From: JBBSBL01 sp046330255
Lineage (GTDB): Bacteria > Actinomycetota > Thermoleophilia > Solirubrobacterales > Solirubrobacteraceae
Direction of reading: 5' to 3'
Assembly: GCA_046330255.1 (NCBI GenBank)
Contig: JAXLTC010000001.1
Coordinates: 868,001-932,000 of the forward strand
DNA length: 64,000 nucleotides
In this document: piece after piece, positions 34,344-41,961 of the stretch
Layout of the letters: each line of letters begins with the position of its first letter
Position numbering within the stretch: position 1 is the stretch's first letter
The notes under the pieces: generated by a model
Told to the model about the DNA's origin: nothing
Seen by the model: only the letters and a program-made list of their open reading frames with translations
Database searches by the model: none
Made by a program: the position numbers and the translations under genes

Positions 34344-35549
34344 CTAGGAGCGGATGTAGTCGCTCCACTTGGCGGCCGCCGCGTCGAAGACCTCGGGGTC
34401 GATCGGGCCGCCGCCGTAGTTGATCGAGGCGAGCGTGTTCAGGGTCTGCGCCAGGCGGACGCGCTGGTCGGCGCTCGGATCCCAGCTCTGCCAGGTCCGC
34501 ATCAACGACACGAAGACGCGCGGATCCACACCCCTGGGCACGACCAGGTAGGACGTGTAGGCGTAGGAGGCGAAGATGCTGTCGTCGCGCCCGACCGCCG
34601 CGTAGATCAGGCCCTGGAAGGGCTTGCCGGCGATGTCGACGGCGATCACCCCGTACACGGCCGACCCGCTGCCCGCGAAGCCGAGTGCGCTGGGCGGGCG
34701 GGCGAGGATCCTCACGAAGCGGATGCTGCGCACGTCGCTGCCCTGGCGGCGGAAGTAGTCGGGGAAGATCTGCTCGACCGCGGCGGCGGCGTCGGGCGTG
34801 TAGTTGGCGATCGGGTACTGCGGGTACTTCTGGCCGATCGAGTCCGGGTACTGGATGAAGAACGGCAGCCCGAGCGAGACCGCGCCGAGCCGCGCGTTGC
34901 CGACGATGATCTGCCCGCCGCCGCCCGAGTACTGCCAGCCCGGCCCGGACGGCACCAGCGCGCGCGAGCGTCCGTCCGGCGCCACGAACTGCTTCATCGG
35001 GAGAGAGTCGCTCAGCGTCTGGGGAGCGCCGCCGCGCGCCGTGCGCGCGATGCGCTCGAGCGCCGCGAGCTCGGCGCCGGTGAGCGCGGCGCGCGCGGCC
35101 GGGACTTCGCTCGCCGCCCGCGCGGCGCGCGCGTCGCGGAAGCGCAGGACGACGAGGTAGCCGCCGGAGCGGCGCAGCGAGATCACCTGCAGCCGGCGCG
35201 CGACCGAGAGCCTTGCCCGCCAGCGTGAGGCGCCGCCCGAGCTCGAGGTGATCCGGGCCCGCAGCGCGCGCGCAAGCCCCCGGCCCGCGGACGACGCCGA
35301 GCCGGCCCCGCGCACGCGCGCGTAGGAGAACGCGACCCTGCCGTTGGAGACCGTGTAGGTGCTGCCCCTGCGGCCGACCCGGTAGCCGCGCGGCGCCTTG
35401 ACGCTGAAGCCGCCGGAGCCGCGCAGCGTCTTGGCCGCCCGCGCCTGCGGCCCATCCGCCGCCCGCGAGCCGGGCGCGCCCAGCGCGAGCGCGGCGAGCA
35501 CCGCGATGCCCGCGAGCGTGGCCGTCCCTCTGCGGTTGCCGATCGTCAC
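34344..35549 (-). CDS. Secreted protein of unknown function, cluster member A
   Basis: A 401-residue exported protein with a signal peptide (ATLAGIAVLAALALGAPGSRAA). Residues 40-160 (GGFSVKAPRGYRVGRRGSTYTVSNGRVAFSYARV ... RLSVARRLQVISLRRSGGYLVVLRFRD) correspond in order and style to the start of the third gene of the cluster. The C-terminal domain has SLPMKQFVAPDGRSRALVPSGPGWQYSGGGGQIIVGNA and ends with FVSLMRTWQSWDPSADQRVRLAQTLNTLASI, again like its partner. This 'surface lipoprotein-like plus PsbP/LpqN-like' look is only suggestive. The GTG is preceded by GGGAGGGA. It heads the three-gene cluster. Confidence 0.72.
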   Translation of the reverse strand: MTIGNRRGTATLAGIAVLAALALGAPGSRAADGPQARAAKTLRGSGGFSVKAPRGYRVGRRGSTYTVSNGRVAFSYARVRGAGSASSAGRGLARALRARITSSSGGASRWRARLSVARRLQVISLRRSGGYLVVLRFRDARAARAASEVPAARAALTGAELAALERIARTARGGAPQTLSDSLPMKQFVAPDGRSRALVPSGPGWQYSGGGGQIIVGNARLGAVSLGLPFFIQYPDSIGQKYPQYPIANYTPDAAAAVEQIFPDYFRRQGSDVRSIRFVRILARPPSALGFAGSGSAVYGVIAVDIAGKPFQGLIYAAVGRDDSIFASYAYTSYLVVPRGVDPRVFVSLMRTWQSWDPSADQRVRLAQTLNTLASINYGGGPIDPEVFDAAAAKWSDYIRS

Positions 35550-35623
35550 CTTGTCCCTCCCTGCGACAGGCCGATTAGCCTAGCCCGAGCCGCGGCGTCC
35601 GGCGAGCCGCTCCTACCGCGCCC

Positions 35624-35818
35624 CTACCGGAGCCCGAGCACCAGCTCGAGCGCCTCGTCAACGGCGCGGAGCTCCGCCGCGGGCAGGCGCCCGGCGGAGC
35701 TCCCGAGGCGACTCGGGTCCACCACCGTGGTCTGCTCGACCAGCACTCGCGTGGGCCGGCCGTCGACGCTCACGGCAGGGCGAAACGTCGCGGCCGCGGC
35801 GCTCGCCGAGAGCACATG
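35624..35818 (-). pseudogene. Remnant of a PemK/MazF-type toxin (C-terminal third)
   Basis: The last 60 or so codons before a TAG stop read VDGRPTRVLVEQTTVVDPSRLG, then GRLPAAELRAVDEALELVLGL. This is the typical MazF C-terminus: a strand with the 'q...vd..rlg' pattern and the final AELxxVDEALxLVLGL helix. The N-terminal RGEIWW, RPVLVV and LTS blocks are missing. Upstream in this frame the sequence runs into the 2-hydroxyacid dehydrogenase gene and loses toxin character. No antitoxin gene is present. It is best seen as a decayed toxin in the 332-bp gap between the secreted-protein cluster and the dehydrogenase; otherwise this gap holds no gene. Confidence 0.5.
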
Positions 35819-35881
35819 CCCTGGAACGGGCCTGCCACGCTCCGCGCACGCGAGGCGCGCTCCGGCGAGAATGCGGACGCG

Positions 35882-36811
35882 ATGGCCCGCGTCTTCGTCA
35901 CCAGCCCGCTGCCCGGCGCGGCGCTCGAGCGGCTCGCCGCGCACCACGACGTCGCGATCTGGCGCGAGGAGCGGCGCCCGGCGCCGAGCGAGCTGCGCGA
36001 GCGCGTACAGGGGGCCGAGGGGCTGCTGTGCCTGCTCGGCGACCGGATCGACGCGGCGCTGCTCGGCGCCGTGCCCGGGCTGCGCGCGATCGCCAACTAC
36101 GCGGTCGGCGTGGACAACGTCGACCTCGCGGCCGCCGCCGCGCGCGGGATCGCGGTCGGCAACACGCCCGACGTGCTGACCGACTCCACCGCCGACCTCG
36201 CGATCGCGCTCATGCTCGCCGTGGCGCGGCGCCTGCCGGAGGGGCTGGCGGCCGTGCGCGACGGGAGCTGGGCTGCGTGGTCGCCGGACTGGCTGCTCGG
36301 CCGCGACGTCTCGGGGGCGACGCTCGGGATCGTCGGGATGGGCCGGATCGGGCAGGCGGTCGCCCGGCGCGCGGAGGGCTTCGGCATGGAGGTGCTGCAC
36401 AGCGGTCGCGGGCAGGGGTCCGGAATCGCGCTCGCGGAGATGCTGCCGCGCTGCGACTTCGTCTCGCTCCACTGCCCGCTGACCGCGGAGACCCGCGGCC
36501 TGATGGGGGCGCCGCAGCTCGCCGCGATGCGCGCCGGCGCCTATCTCGTCAACACCGCGCGCGGCCCGATCGTCGACCAGGTCGCGCTCGCGCACGCGCT
36601 GCGCACCGGCGTGATCGCGGGCGCCGCGCTCGACGTCACCGAGCCGGAGCCGCTCCCGCCGGACGACCCGCTGCTGGGCGCGCCCAACCTCGTCGTGCTC
36701 CCCCACCTCGGCTCCGCCACCATGCGCACGCGCGGCGCGATGGCCGACCGCGCGGTCGACAACCTGCTCGCCGCGCTCGCCGGAGAGCCGATGCCCTACG
36801 GGGTCGGCTGA
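35882..36811 (+). CDS. D-isomer-specific 2-hydroxyacid dehydrogenase (glyoxylate/hydroxypyruvate reductase-like)
   Basis: A 309-residue NAD(P)-dependent enzyme. The order is the catalytic N-part (ANYAVGVDNVDLAAAAARGIAVGNTPDVLTDSTADLAIALML), nucleotide fold LGIVGMGRIGQAVARRAEGFGM, the Arg in NTARGPIVD, Glu in VTEPEPLPPDDPL and the His in LPHLGSAT. This set is close to the D-glycerate/glyoxylate reductase group. The start MARVFVTSP directly begins the fold. The Ppx/GppA gene begins 4 bp downstream, so they are probably cotranscribed, though no metabolic link is obvious. Confidence 0.9.
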   Translation: MARVFVTSPLPGAALERLAAHHDVAIWREERRPAPSELRERVQGAEGLLCLLGDRIDAALLGAVPGLRAIANYAVGVDNVDLAAAAARGIAVGNTPDVLTDSTADLAIALMLAVARRLPEGLAAVRDGSWAAWSPDWLLGRDVSGATLGIVGMGRIGQAVARRAEGFGMEVLHSGRGQGSGIALAEMLPRCDFVSLHCPLTAETRGLMGAPQLAAMRAGAYLVNTARGPIVDQVALAHALRTGVIAGAALDVTEPEPLPPDDPLLGAPNLVVLPHLGSATMRTRGAMADRAVDNLLAALAGEPMPYGVG

Positions 36812-36815
36812 GCGC

Positions 36816-37754
36816 GTGCGTATCGCGGTCGTGGACATCGGGACGAACTCCACGCGGCTGCTGGTGGCCGACGTCGGCCGGGCGAGGAGCGGCGGGCCCG
36901 CGTTCGCCGAGCTCGCGCGCCGCTCGACCGTGACCCGGCTCGGCCAGGGGGTGGACCGCACGGGACGGCTCGACCCCGGGGCCATGGAGCGCGTCGAGCG
37001 GGTGCTCGACGGCTACCGCGCCGAGGCCGACGCGCTCGGCGCCGAGGCGACCACGGGAGTGATGACCAGCGCGGTTCGCGAGGCGGCGAACGGGGCCGAG
37101 TTCGTGCGCCGGGTGCGCGGGCGCCACGGGTTCGCCGTGCGCGCGATCCCCGGCGAGGAGGAGGCGCGCCTCACCTACCGCGGCGCGATCGACGGACGCG
37201 CGGGCGACGACGGCCGCGTGGTGGTGATCGACGTCGGCGGCGGATCGACCGAGGTCGTCGTCGGGTCCGGCGAGCGGGTCGCCTTCCACGTCTCCACGCC
37301 GGCGGGCGTCGTGCGCCTCAGCGAGCGCCACCTGCGCGGCGACCCGCCGTCCGCCGCGGAGCTCTCGGCGCTGGAGGCCGACGTGTCGTCGATCCTGGAC
37401 GCGACCCTGCCCGCGGATGTGCGGGACGCCGCCGGGCAGGCGATCGGCGTGGCGGGCACCGCGACCTCGCTCGCGTCGATCGACCAGGCGCTGGAGCCCT
37501 ACGATCCGGCGCGCGTCGACGGCTACGAGGTCACGCTGGCCGCCTGCGAGCGGATCCTGGGGCGGCTCGCGCGGATGACCGAGGAGCGGCGCCGCGCCGT
37601 CCCGGGCCTGCATCCCGACCGCGCGCCGACGATCCTCGCCGGCGCGGTGATCCTGCCGGCGGTCGTGCGGGCGTTCGGGCTGGACCGCTTCGAGGCCTCG
37701 GAGTCCGACATCCTGCGCGGCGAGGCGCTTCGCTACGCCGCGGCCTCGAGCTGA
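36816..37754 (+). CDS. Ppx/GppA family phosphatase
   Basis: A 312-residue ASKHA-fold phosphatase beginning RIAVVDIGTNSTRLLVADV, the phosphate-1 motif. Further motifs are TTGVMTSAVREAANG, IPGEEEARLTYRGA (catalytic Glu), VVVIDVGGGSTEVVVG and GVAGTATSLASI. At this length it is the short actinobacterial type (like M. tuberculosis Rv0496 and Rv1026), lacking the C-terminal HD domain of E. coli Ppx. It should hydrolyse polyphosphate and perhaps pppGpp. GTG start 4 bp after the dehydrogenase stop. Confidence 0.92.
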   Translation: MRIAVVDIGTNSTRLLVADVGRARSGGPAFAELARRSTVTRLGQGVDRTGRLDPGAMERVERVLDGYRAEADALGAEATTGVMTSAVREAANGAEFVRRVRGRHGFAVRAIPGEEEARLTYRGAIDGRAGDDGRVVVIDVGGGSTEVVVGSGERVAFHVSTPAGVVRLSERHLRGDPPSAAELSALEADVSSILDATLPADVRDAAGQAIGVAGTATSLASIDQALEPYDPARVDGYEVTLAACERILGRLARMTEERRRAVPGLHPDRAPTILAGAVILPAVVRAFGLDRFEASESDILRGEALRYAAASS

Positions 37755-37779
37755 GGCGCCCCGAAGCGGCGCGCGCGGC

Positions 37780-39429
37780 TCAGGCCAGGTTCGACTTGCG
37801 CGGGTAGACGACGCTCGGGTCGGTCAGCACGTTCACGAGCGCCGGGGCGCCCGCGGCCAGCGCGCGCTCCAGGGCCGGGCGCAGCTCGGCCGGGGCGCGC
37901 ACCAGCTCCCCGTGGCCGCCGAGCGCCTCGACGACCTGGTCGTAGCGGGTCTCCGGACGCAGCTCGGCGGCCACCGAGTAGCCGTAGAGGAACTCCATCG
38001 GGTGCTTCTCGAGCGCCCAGATGCCGTTGTTGCCCATCACGCCGACCACGTTCACGCCGTGCCGCGCGAGCGTGTCGAACTCCATCCCGCTGAAGCCGAA
38101 GGCGCCGTCGCCGAGCAGCAGGATCACCTGGCGCTCGGGATGCGCCAGCTTCGCCGCGAGCGCGTAGCCGGGGCCCGAGCCCAGACAGCCGAACGGCCCG
38201 GGGTCCAGCCAGCAGCCCGGCTGGAAGCTCTCCACCACGCGCCCCGCGTAGGAGACGAAGTCGCCGCCGTCGCCGACCACGATCGCGTCGCGATCCAGCA
38301 CATGCGCGAGCTCGGCGTAGACCCGCATCGGGTGGAGCGGGGCGCGGTCGTCGGCCAGCTCGGCCTGCTCCGCTTCGCGGCGCTCCGTCTCGACCGCGCG
38401 CAGCTGCTCGATCCAGGCCCGCTCCGATCCGCCCCCGCCGGCCGCCGCCCGCAACTCGTCGAGCGTCGCGGGCAGCGCGCCGTAGAGCTCGGCGGCGACC
38501 TCGCGCGGGTGGTCGCGAGCCGGCTCGGCGACGTCGATCACGACGATGTCCGTCTCCTCGCCGAACGAGCCGCCGAAGCCGAGCCGGAAGTCCATCGGCA
38601 CCCCGATCACGAGCGCGACGTCCGCATTGGTGAGCGCGTTCCCGCGCGCGCGGGAGAACGCCAGCTCGTGGTCCGCGGGCACGCAGCCGCGCGCCAGCCC
38701 GTTGAGGAACACCGGGATCCGCAGCTCCTCCGCGAGGCGCAGCAGCGCGTCCTCGCCGCGACCCCAGTAGAGGTTCGTCCCGGCCATCACGACGGGACGC
38801 TCCGCCTCGCGCAGCAGCGCGGCCGCGCGCTCGATCTGCGCGGCGTCCGCGGCCGGCCCCTCCCAGGGGCGCGGCAGCGGCGCGGGCGGCTCGGGGTCCG
38901 GCGCCTCCATGAAGACCACGTCGAGCGGGAAGTCCACGAAGGCCGGCCCGGAGGGCGCGGCGAGCGCGGCGCCGAGCGCCTCGTCGATCAGGCCCGGGAT
39001 CTCGGCCGTGCTCTCCGGCGTGGCGGCGAGCTTCGTCAACGGGCGGATGAACGGGACGTGGTCGATCTCCTGCAGCGAGCCCTGGCCCCAGCGCATCGCC
39101 GGCGCGCGGCCGCCGAGCACCACCAGCGGCGAGTGGTTGGCCTGCGCCGAGGCGATCGCGCTGACGCCGTTCGTGACGCCGGGGCCCGCGGTCAGCGCCG
39201 CGACACCGGGCTCGCGCGTCACCTTCGCCCAGCCCTCGGCCGCGAACGTCGCGGCGGACTCGTGACGCACGTCGACGAGGTCGATCCCCTCCTCGCGGCA
39301 ACCGTCGTAGATCGAGAAGAGATGGCCTCCGGAAAGCGTGAAGAGCTTGCTTACGCCGTGGGCCGCGAGACGGCGCGCAAGGAGCCTGCCGCCGTGCAGC
39401 CCGGTCTGCTGCTGGGTCTCGGTGGACAT
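37780..39429 (-). CDS. Thiamine-diphosphate enzyme, acetolactate synthase large-subunit-like
   Basis: A 549-residue ThDP-dependent decarboxylase or synthase. The N-domain has GVSKLFTLSGGHLFSIYDG and catalytic Glu in RHESAATFAAEGWAKVT. The C-domain has GDGAFGFSGMEFDTLARHGVNVVGVMGNN, the Mg/ThDP motif. The sequence resembles AHAS-like and oxalyl-CoA-decarboxylase-like proteins rather than biosynthetic IlvB, and no small subunit is present. A TATTGT -10 seven bases before the ATG suggests a leaderless transcript and supports that start. It is divergent from a class III aminotransferase across 88 bp, hinting at a shared pathway of unknown substrate. Confidence 0.88.
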   Translation of the reverse strand: MSTETQQQTGLHGGRLLARRLAAHGVSKLFTLSGGHLFSIYDGCREEGIDLVDVRHESAATFAAEGWAKVTREPGVAALTAGPGVTNGVSAIASAQANHSPLVVLGGRAPAMRWGQGSLQEIDHVPFIRPLTKLAATPESTAEIPGLIDEALGAALAAPSGPAFVDFPLDVVFMEAPDPEPPAPLPRPWEGPAADAAQIERAAALLREAERPVVMAGTNLYWGRGEDALLRLAEELRIPVFLNGLARGCVPADHELAFSRARGNALTNADVALVIGVPMDFRLGFGGSFGEETDIVVIDVAEPARDHPREVAAELYGALPATLDELRAAAGGGGSERAWIEQLRAVETERREAEQAELADDRAPLHPMRVYAELAHVLDRDAIVVGDGGDFVSYAGRVVESFQPGCWLDPGPFGCLGSGPGYALAAKLAHPERQVILLLGDGAFGFSGMEFDTLARHGVNVVGVMGNNGIWALEKHPMEFLYGYSVAAELRPETRYDQVVEALGGHGELVRAPAELRPALERALAAGAPALVNVLTDPSVVYPRKSNLA

Positions 39430-39436
39430 GGCTCGG

Positions 39437-39442
39437 ACAATA
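39437..39442 (-). promoter_or_regulatory. -10 box of the ThDP enzyme gene, probably leaderless
   Basis: TATTGT on the reverse strand ends seven bases before the ATG and is close to the sigma-70 consensus. Confidence 0.45.
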
Positions 39443-39517
39443 GTTCGCCACCGGGGCAGATGGCGGTGCCGCCGGCGACCCGGCACAATGGCCCTCCGGA
39501 ACCGACGAGGAGGATCC

Positions 39518-40903
39518 ATGGCCGTAAGCGCACCCGTAACGCTGGACCGCGAGCGCATCCGCGAGCTCACCGCGCGCGAGGAGGCCCGGCTGAACGAGCA
39601 CACGGGCGCGTCGAAGGCGACCTACGAGCGCGCGCGCGAGGTGCTGAGCGGCGGCGTCGCGTCCTCCTACCAGCTGCGCGATCCGTGGCCGATCTACCTC
39701 GAGCGCGGCGATGGCCCGCGCGTCTGGGACGTCGACGGGAGCGAGTACTACGACTTCCACAACGGCTTCGGCTCGATGGTGCAGGGCCACGCGCACCCCG
39801 CGATCGGGAAGGCGATCGCGGAGCGCTACGCCAAGGGCACGCACTTCGCCGCCCCGACGGAGGAGAGCATCGCGGTCGCCGAGGAGCTGCAGCGCCGCTG
39901 GGACCTGCCGCTGTGGCGCTACACGAACTCGGGCTCGGAGTCGACGATGGACGCGATCCGCATCGCGCGCGGCTCCACCGGCCGCGACACGATCGTCAAG
40001 ATCTTCGGCTCCTACCACGGCCACCACGATGCGGTGATGGTCTCGATCGGCGTCGAGTACGACCAGATCGGCGACCGCGACAACCTCGCCTCGCTGCCGT
40101 ACGGCGCCGGGATCCCGCAGTCGACGGTCGACCTCACGATCGCGGTCCCGTTCAACGACGCCGGCGCGATGGAGCGCCGCATCGAGCGCCTGATCGCGGA
40201 GGACCGCAAGCCGGCCTGCGTGATCATGGAGGCGGCGATGATGAACCTCGGGGTCGTGCTTCCCGAGCCCGGCTACCTCGAGGCGGTGCGCGAGATCACG
40301 CGCAAGCACGGCATCGTGCTGATCTTCGACGAGGTCAAGACCGGCGTCACGATCGCCGGCGGCGGAGCGACCGAGCGCTTCGGCGTGAAGCCCGACCTCG
40401 TGACGCTCGCCAAGGCGCTCGGCGGCGGCACCGCGATCGGCGCGATCGGCGGGACCGAGGAGGCGATGGCCGCCGTGACCGACGGCCGCGTGTACCAGGT
40501 CGGCACCTACAACGGGAACCCGCTCGGCATGGCGGCCGCGCGCGCGAACCTGCTGGAGGTGATGACCCCGGAGGCCTACCAGCACCTCGACCGGCTCAAC
40601 GACCGCATCCTCGCCGGCTGCCAGGCGGTGATCGAGGAGCACAACCTGCCCGGCTACGCGGTCGGCGTCGGCTCGAAGGGCTGCGTCACGTTCTCGCCGT
40701 CCAAGATCGTCGACTACGAGAGCTTCAAGGCCAATCAGGACGAGGAGCTCGCCGACCTCGCCTGGCTCTACAACATGAACCGCGGCATCTACATGACGCC
40801 CGGCCGCGAGGAGGAGTGGACGCTGTCGGTGACCCACACCGACGAGGCCGTGGACCGCTACGTCGACGTCTTCGGAGAGATGGCGGCGGACCTGGTGGCG
40901 TAG
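39518..40903 (+). CDS. Class III aminotransferase / glutamate-1-semialdehyde aminomutase-like
   Basis: A 461-residue PLP enzyme. It has GASSAT-like NSGSESTMDAIRIARGSTGRDTIVK, GSYHGHHDAVMVSIG, IFDEVKTG (Asp to PLP nitrogen) and LAKALGGGTAIGAIGG with the PLP Lys. Similarity to GSA aminomutase is strong in these blocks, but the N-terminal 50 residues and the absence of heme genes nearby favour a catabolic or omega-aminotransferase role. The ATG is chosen for GAGGAGG at ideal spacing; an upstream ATG lacks one. Divergent from the ThDP enzyme. A large hairpin follows its stop. Confidence 0.85.
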   Translation: MAVSAPVTLDRERIRELTAREEARLNEHTGASKATYERAREVLSGGVASSYQLRDPWPIYLERGDGPRVWDVDGSEYYDFHNGFGSMVQGHAHPAIGKAIAERYAKGTHFAAPTEESIAVAEELQRRWDLPLWRYTNSGSESTMDAIRIARGSTGRDTIVKIFGSYHGHHDAVMVSIGVEYDQIGDRDNLASLPYGAGIPQSTVDLTIAVPFNDAGAMERRIERLIAEDRKPACVIMEAAMMNLGVVLPEPGYLEAVREITRKHGIVLIFDEVKTGVTIAGGGATERFGVKPDLVTLAKALGGGTAIGAIGGTEEAMAAVTDGRVYQVGTYNGNPLGMAAARANLLEVMTPEAYQHLDRLNDRILAGCQAVIEEHNLPGYAVGVGSKGCVTFSPSKIVDYESFKANQDEELADLAWLYNMNRGIYMTPGREEEWTLSVTHTDEAVDRYVDVFGEMAADLVA

Positions 40904-40972
40904 GCGGCGACGCGCCATCCCGGCGAACGGCGGCAGCGAAGTCGGGGCTCGGAGGAGCGGGGCCTCGCCCCT

Positions 40973-41021
40973 GGTCCGATCGACGTTTCCCCCGTATATC
41001 CGGGGTTTCGTCGAACGGACC
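40973..41021. terminator. 49-bp interrupted palindrome between convergent genes
   Basis: Nested arms GGTCCG/CGGACC, TCGACG/CGTCGA and CCCCG/CGGGG, separated by single A or TTT mismatches, fold into one long hairpin. It lies between the aminotransferase and BrkB genes and probably terminates both. Confidence 0.65.
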
Positions 41022-41040
41022 CGCCCCGGCGCGGTCGAGG

Positions 41041-41961
41041 TCACCTTCGCTGCGCCGTCATCGGCGCCGGCGGCGCATCGCCCTCCGGCGCCGCGGCGTC
41101 GTCGGACGTCGCCGCGGCGCCCATCTCCCCCGGCGGCCAGGCCTCCGGGTGCAGACGCATCGCGTTGATCACCGCCCCGAGCAGGATCAGGAACGCCACC
41201 GCGTAGAACCACACGAGCACGATCAGGATGAACACCAGCGTCGTCCCGAAGCGGGAGATGCTCGAGATGTGGCTGAGGTAGTACGGGAAGACGTAGTCGA
41301 CGATCGTGATCGCGATGGTGACCGCGAGCGCGCCCGGCCAGATGCCGCGCCAGGGCACGCGCTCGTTGGGACCGAGCCGGTAGATCAGCGACAGCGTCAG
41401 GAAGAGCAGCAGGACCGACACGCCCAGCGACAGCGCGAGCGTGGTCCCGCGGAAGCTGTCGAGGCCGAACGGGAGGTTCCTCGCGGTGGAGACGAGGGCG
41501 CCCTGGAGCGTGGGCACGGCGATCGTCGCGACCACGAACAGGAACACGACCACGAGCATCCCCAGCGCGAAGCGCTTCTGCGCGAGCCAGGAGCGGCTCT
41601 CCAGCCGGTGGTAGATCGCCTTGAACGCGGTGTCCAGCGCGCCCCAGACAGACATCCCGGTCCAGACGCTCGCGACCAGCGCGATCACGCCGAGCTCGGC
41701 CGACCCGCGCCGGATCTGGCGCAGCAGCGCCTCGAGCGTGGGGTCCGCCGGCCCGGGGAACAGGTCGCGCAGGTCGCGCAGCACGGCCCGCTCGAGCTCC
41801 GCGCTGTCGAAGACCTGGCCGGCGATGAAGAGGCCAAGGACCGCGAGCGGGAACACCGAGACGAGCAGGTTGAAGGCGAGCATCGCCGAGAGCCCGGTGA
41901 CGTTCGCCTCGAAGGCCTCCGACAGGAAGCGGCGCACGGGCCGCGGCACGCGGCGTCTCAT
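41041..41961 (-). CDS. YihY/BrkB family membrane protein
   Basis: A 306-residue protein with six membrane helices typical of the YihY/BrkB family (EAFEANVTGLSAMLAFNLLVSVFPLAVLGLF, WTGMSVWGALDTAFKAIYH, VPWRGIWPGALAVTIAITIVDYVFPYYLS). YihY was once called RNase BN, wrongly; its role remains unknown, with transport proposed. The C-terminal tail is acidic and Pro-rich. Its ATG overlaps the TGA of the adenylate cyclase gene (ATGA), which also fixes the start. Translational coupling to a cyclase is unusual and may hint at a regulated transporter. Confidence 0.88.
   Translation of the reverse strand: MRRRVPRPVRRFLSEAFEANVTGLSAMLAFNLLVSVFPLAVLGLFIAGQVFDSAELERAVLRDLRDLFPGPADPTLEALLRQIRRGSAELGVIALVASVWTGMSVWGALDTAFKAIYHRLESRSWLAQKRFALGMLVVVFLFVVATIAVPTLQGALVSTARNLPFGLDSFRGTTLALSLGVSVLLLFLTLSLIYRLGPNERVPWRGIWPGALAVTIAITIVDYVFPYYLSHISSISRFGTTLVFILIVLVWFYAVAFLILLGAVINAMRLHPEAWPPGEMGAAATSDDAAAPEGDAPPAPMTAQRR

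Noticed and set aside
31851..35228. A 3.4-kb plus-strand open frame opposite the secreted-protein cluster
   Set aside because: No signal peptide, domain or ribosome site; the minus-strand genes have signal peptides, promoters and folded-protein composition.
35819..36985. Full-length gene in the MazF-remnant frame
   Set aside because: Upstream of about 35818 the frame is antisense to the 2-hydroxyacid dehydrogenase and has no toxin motifs.
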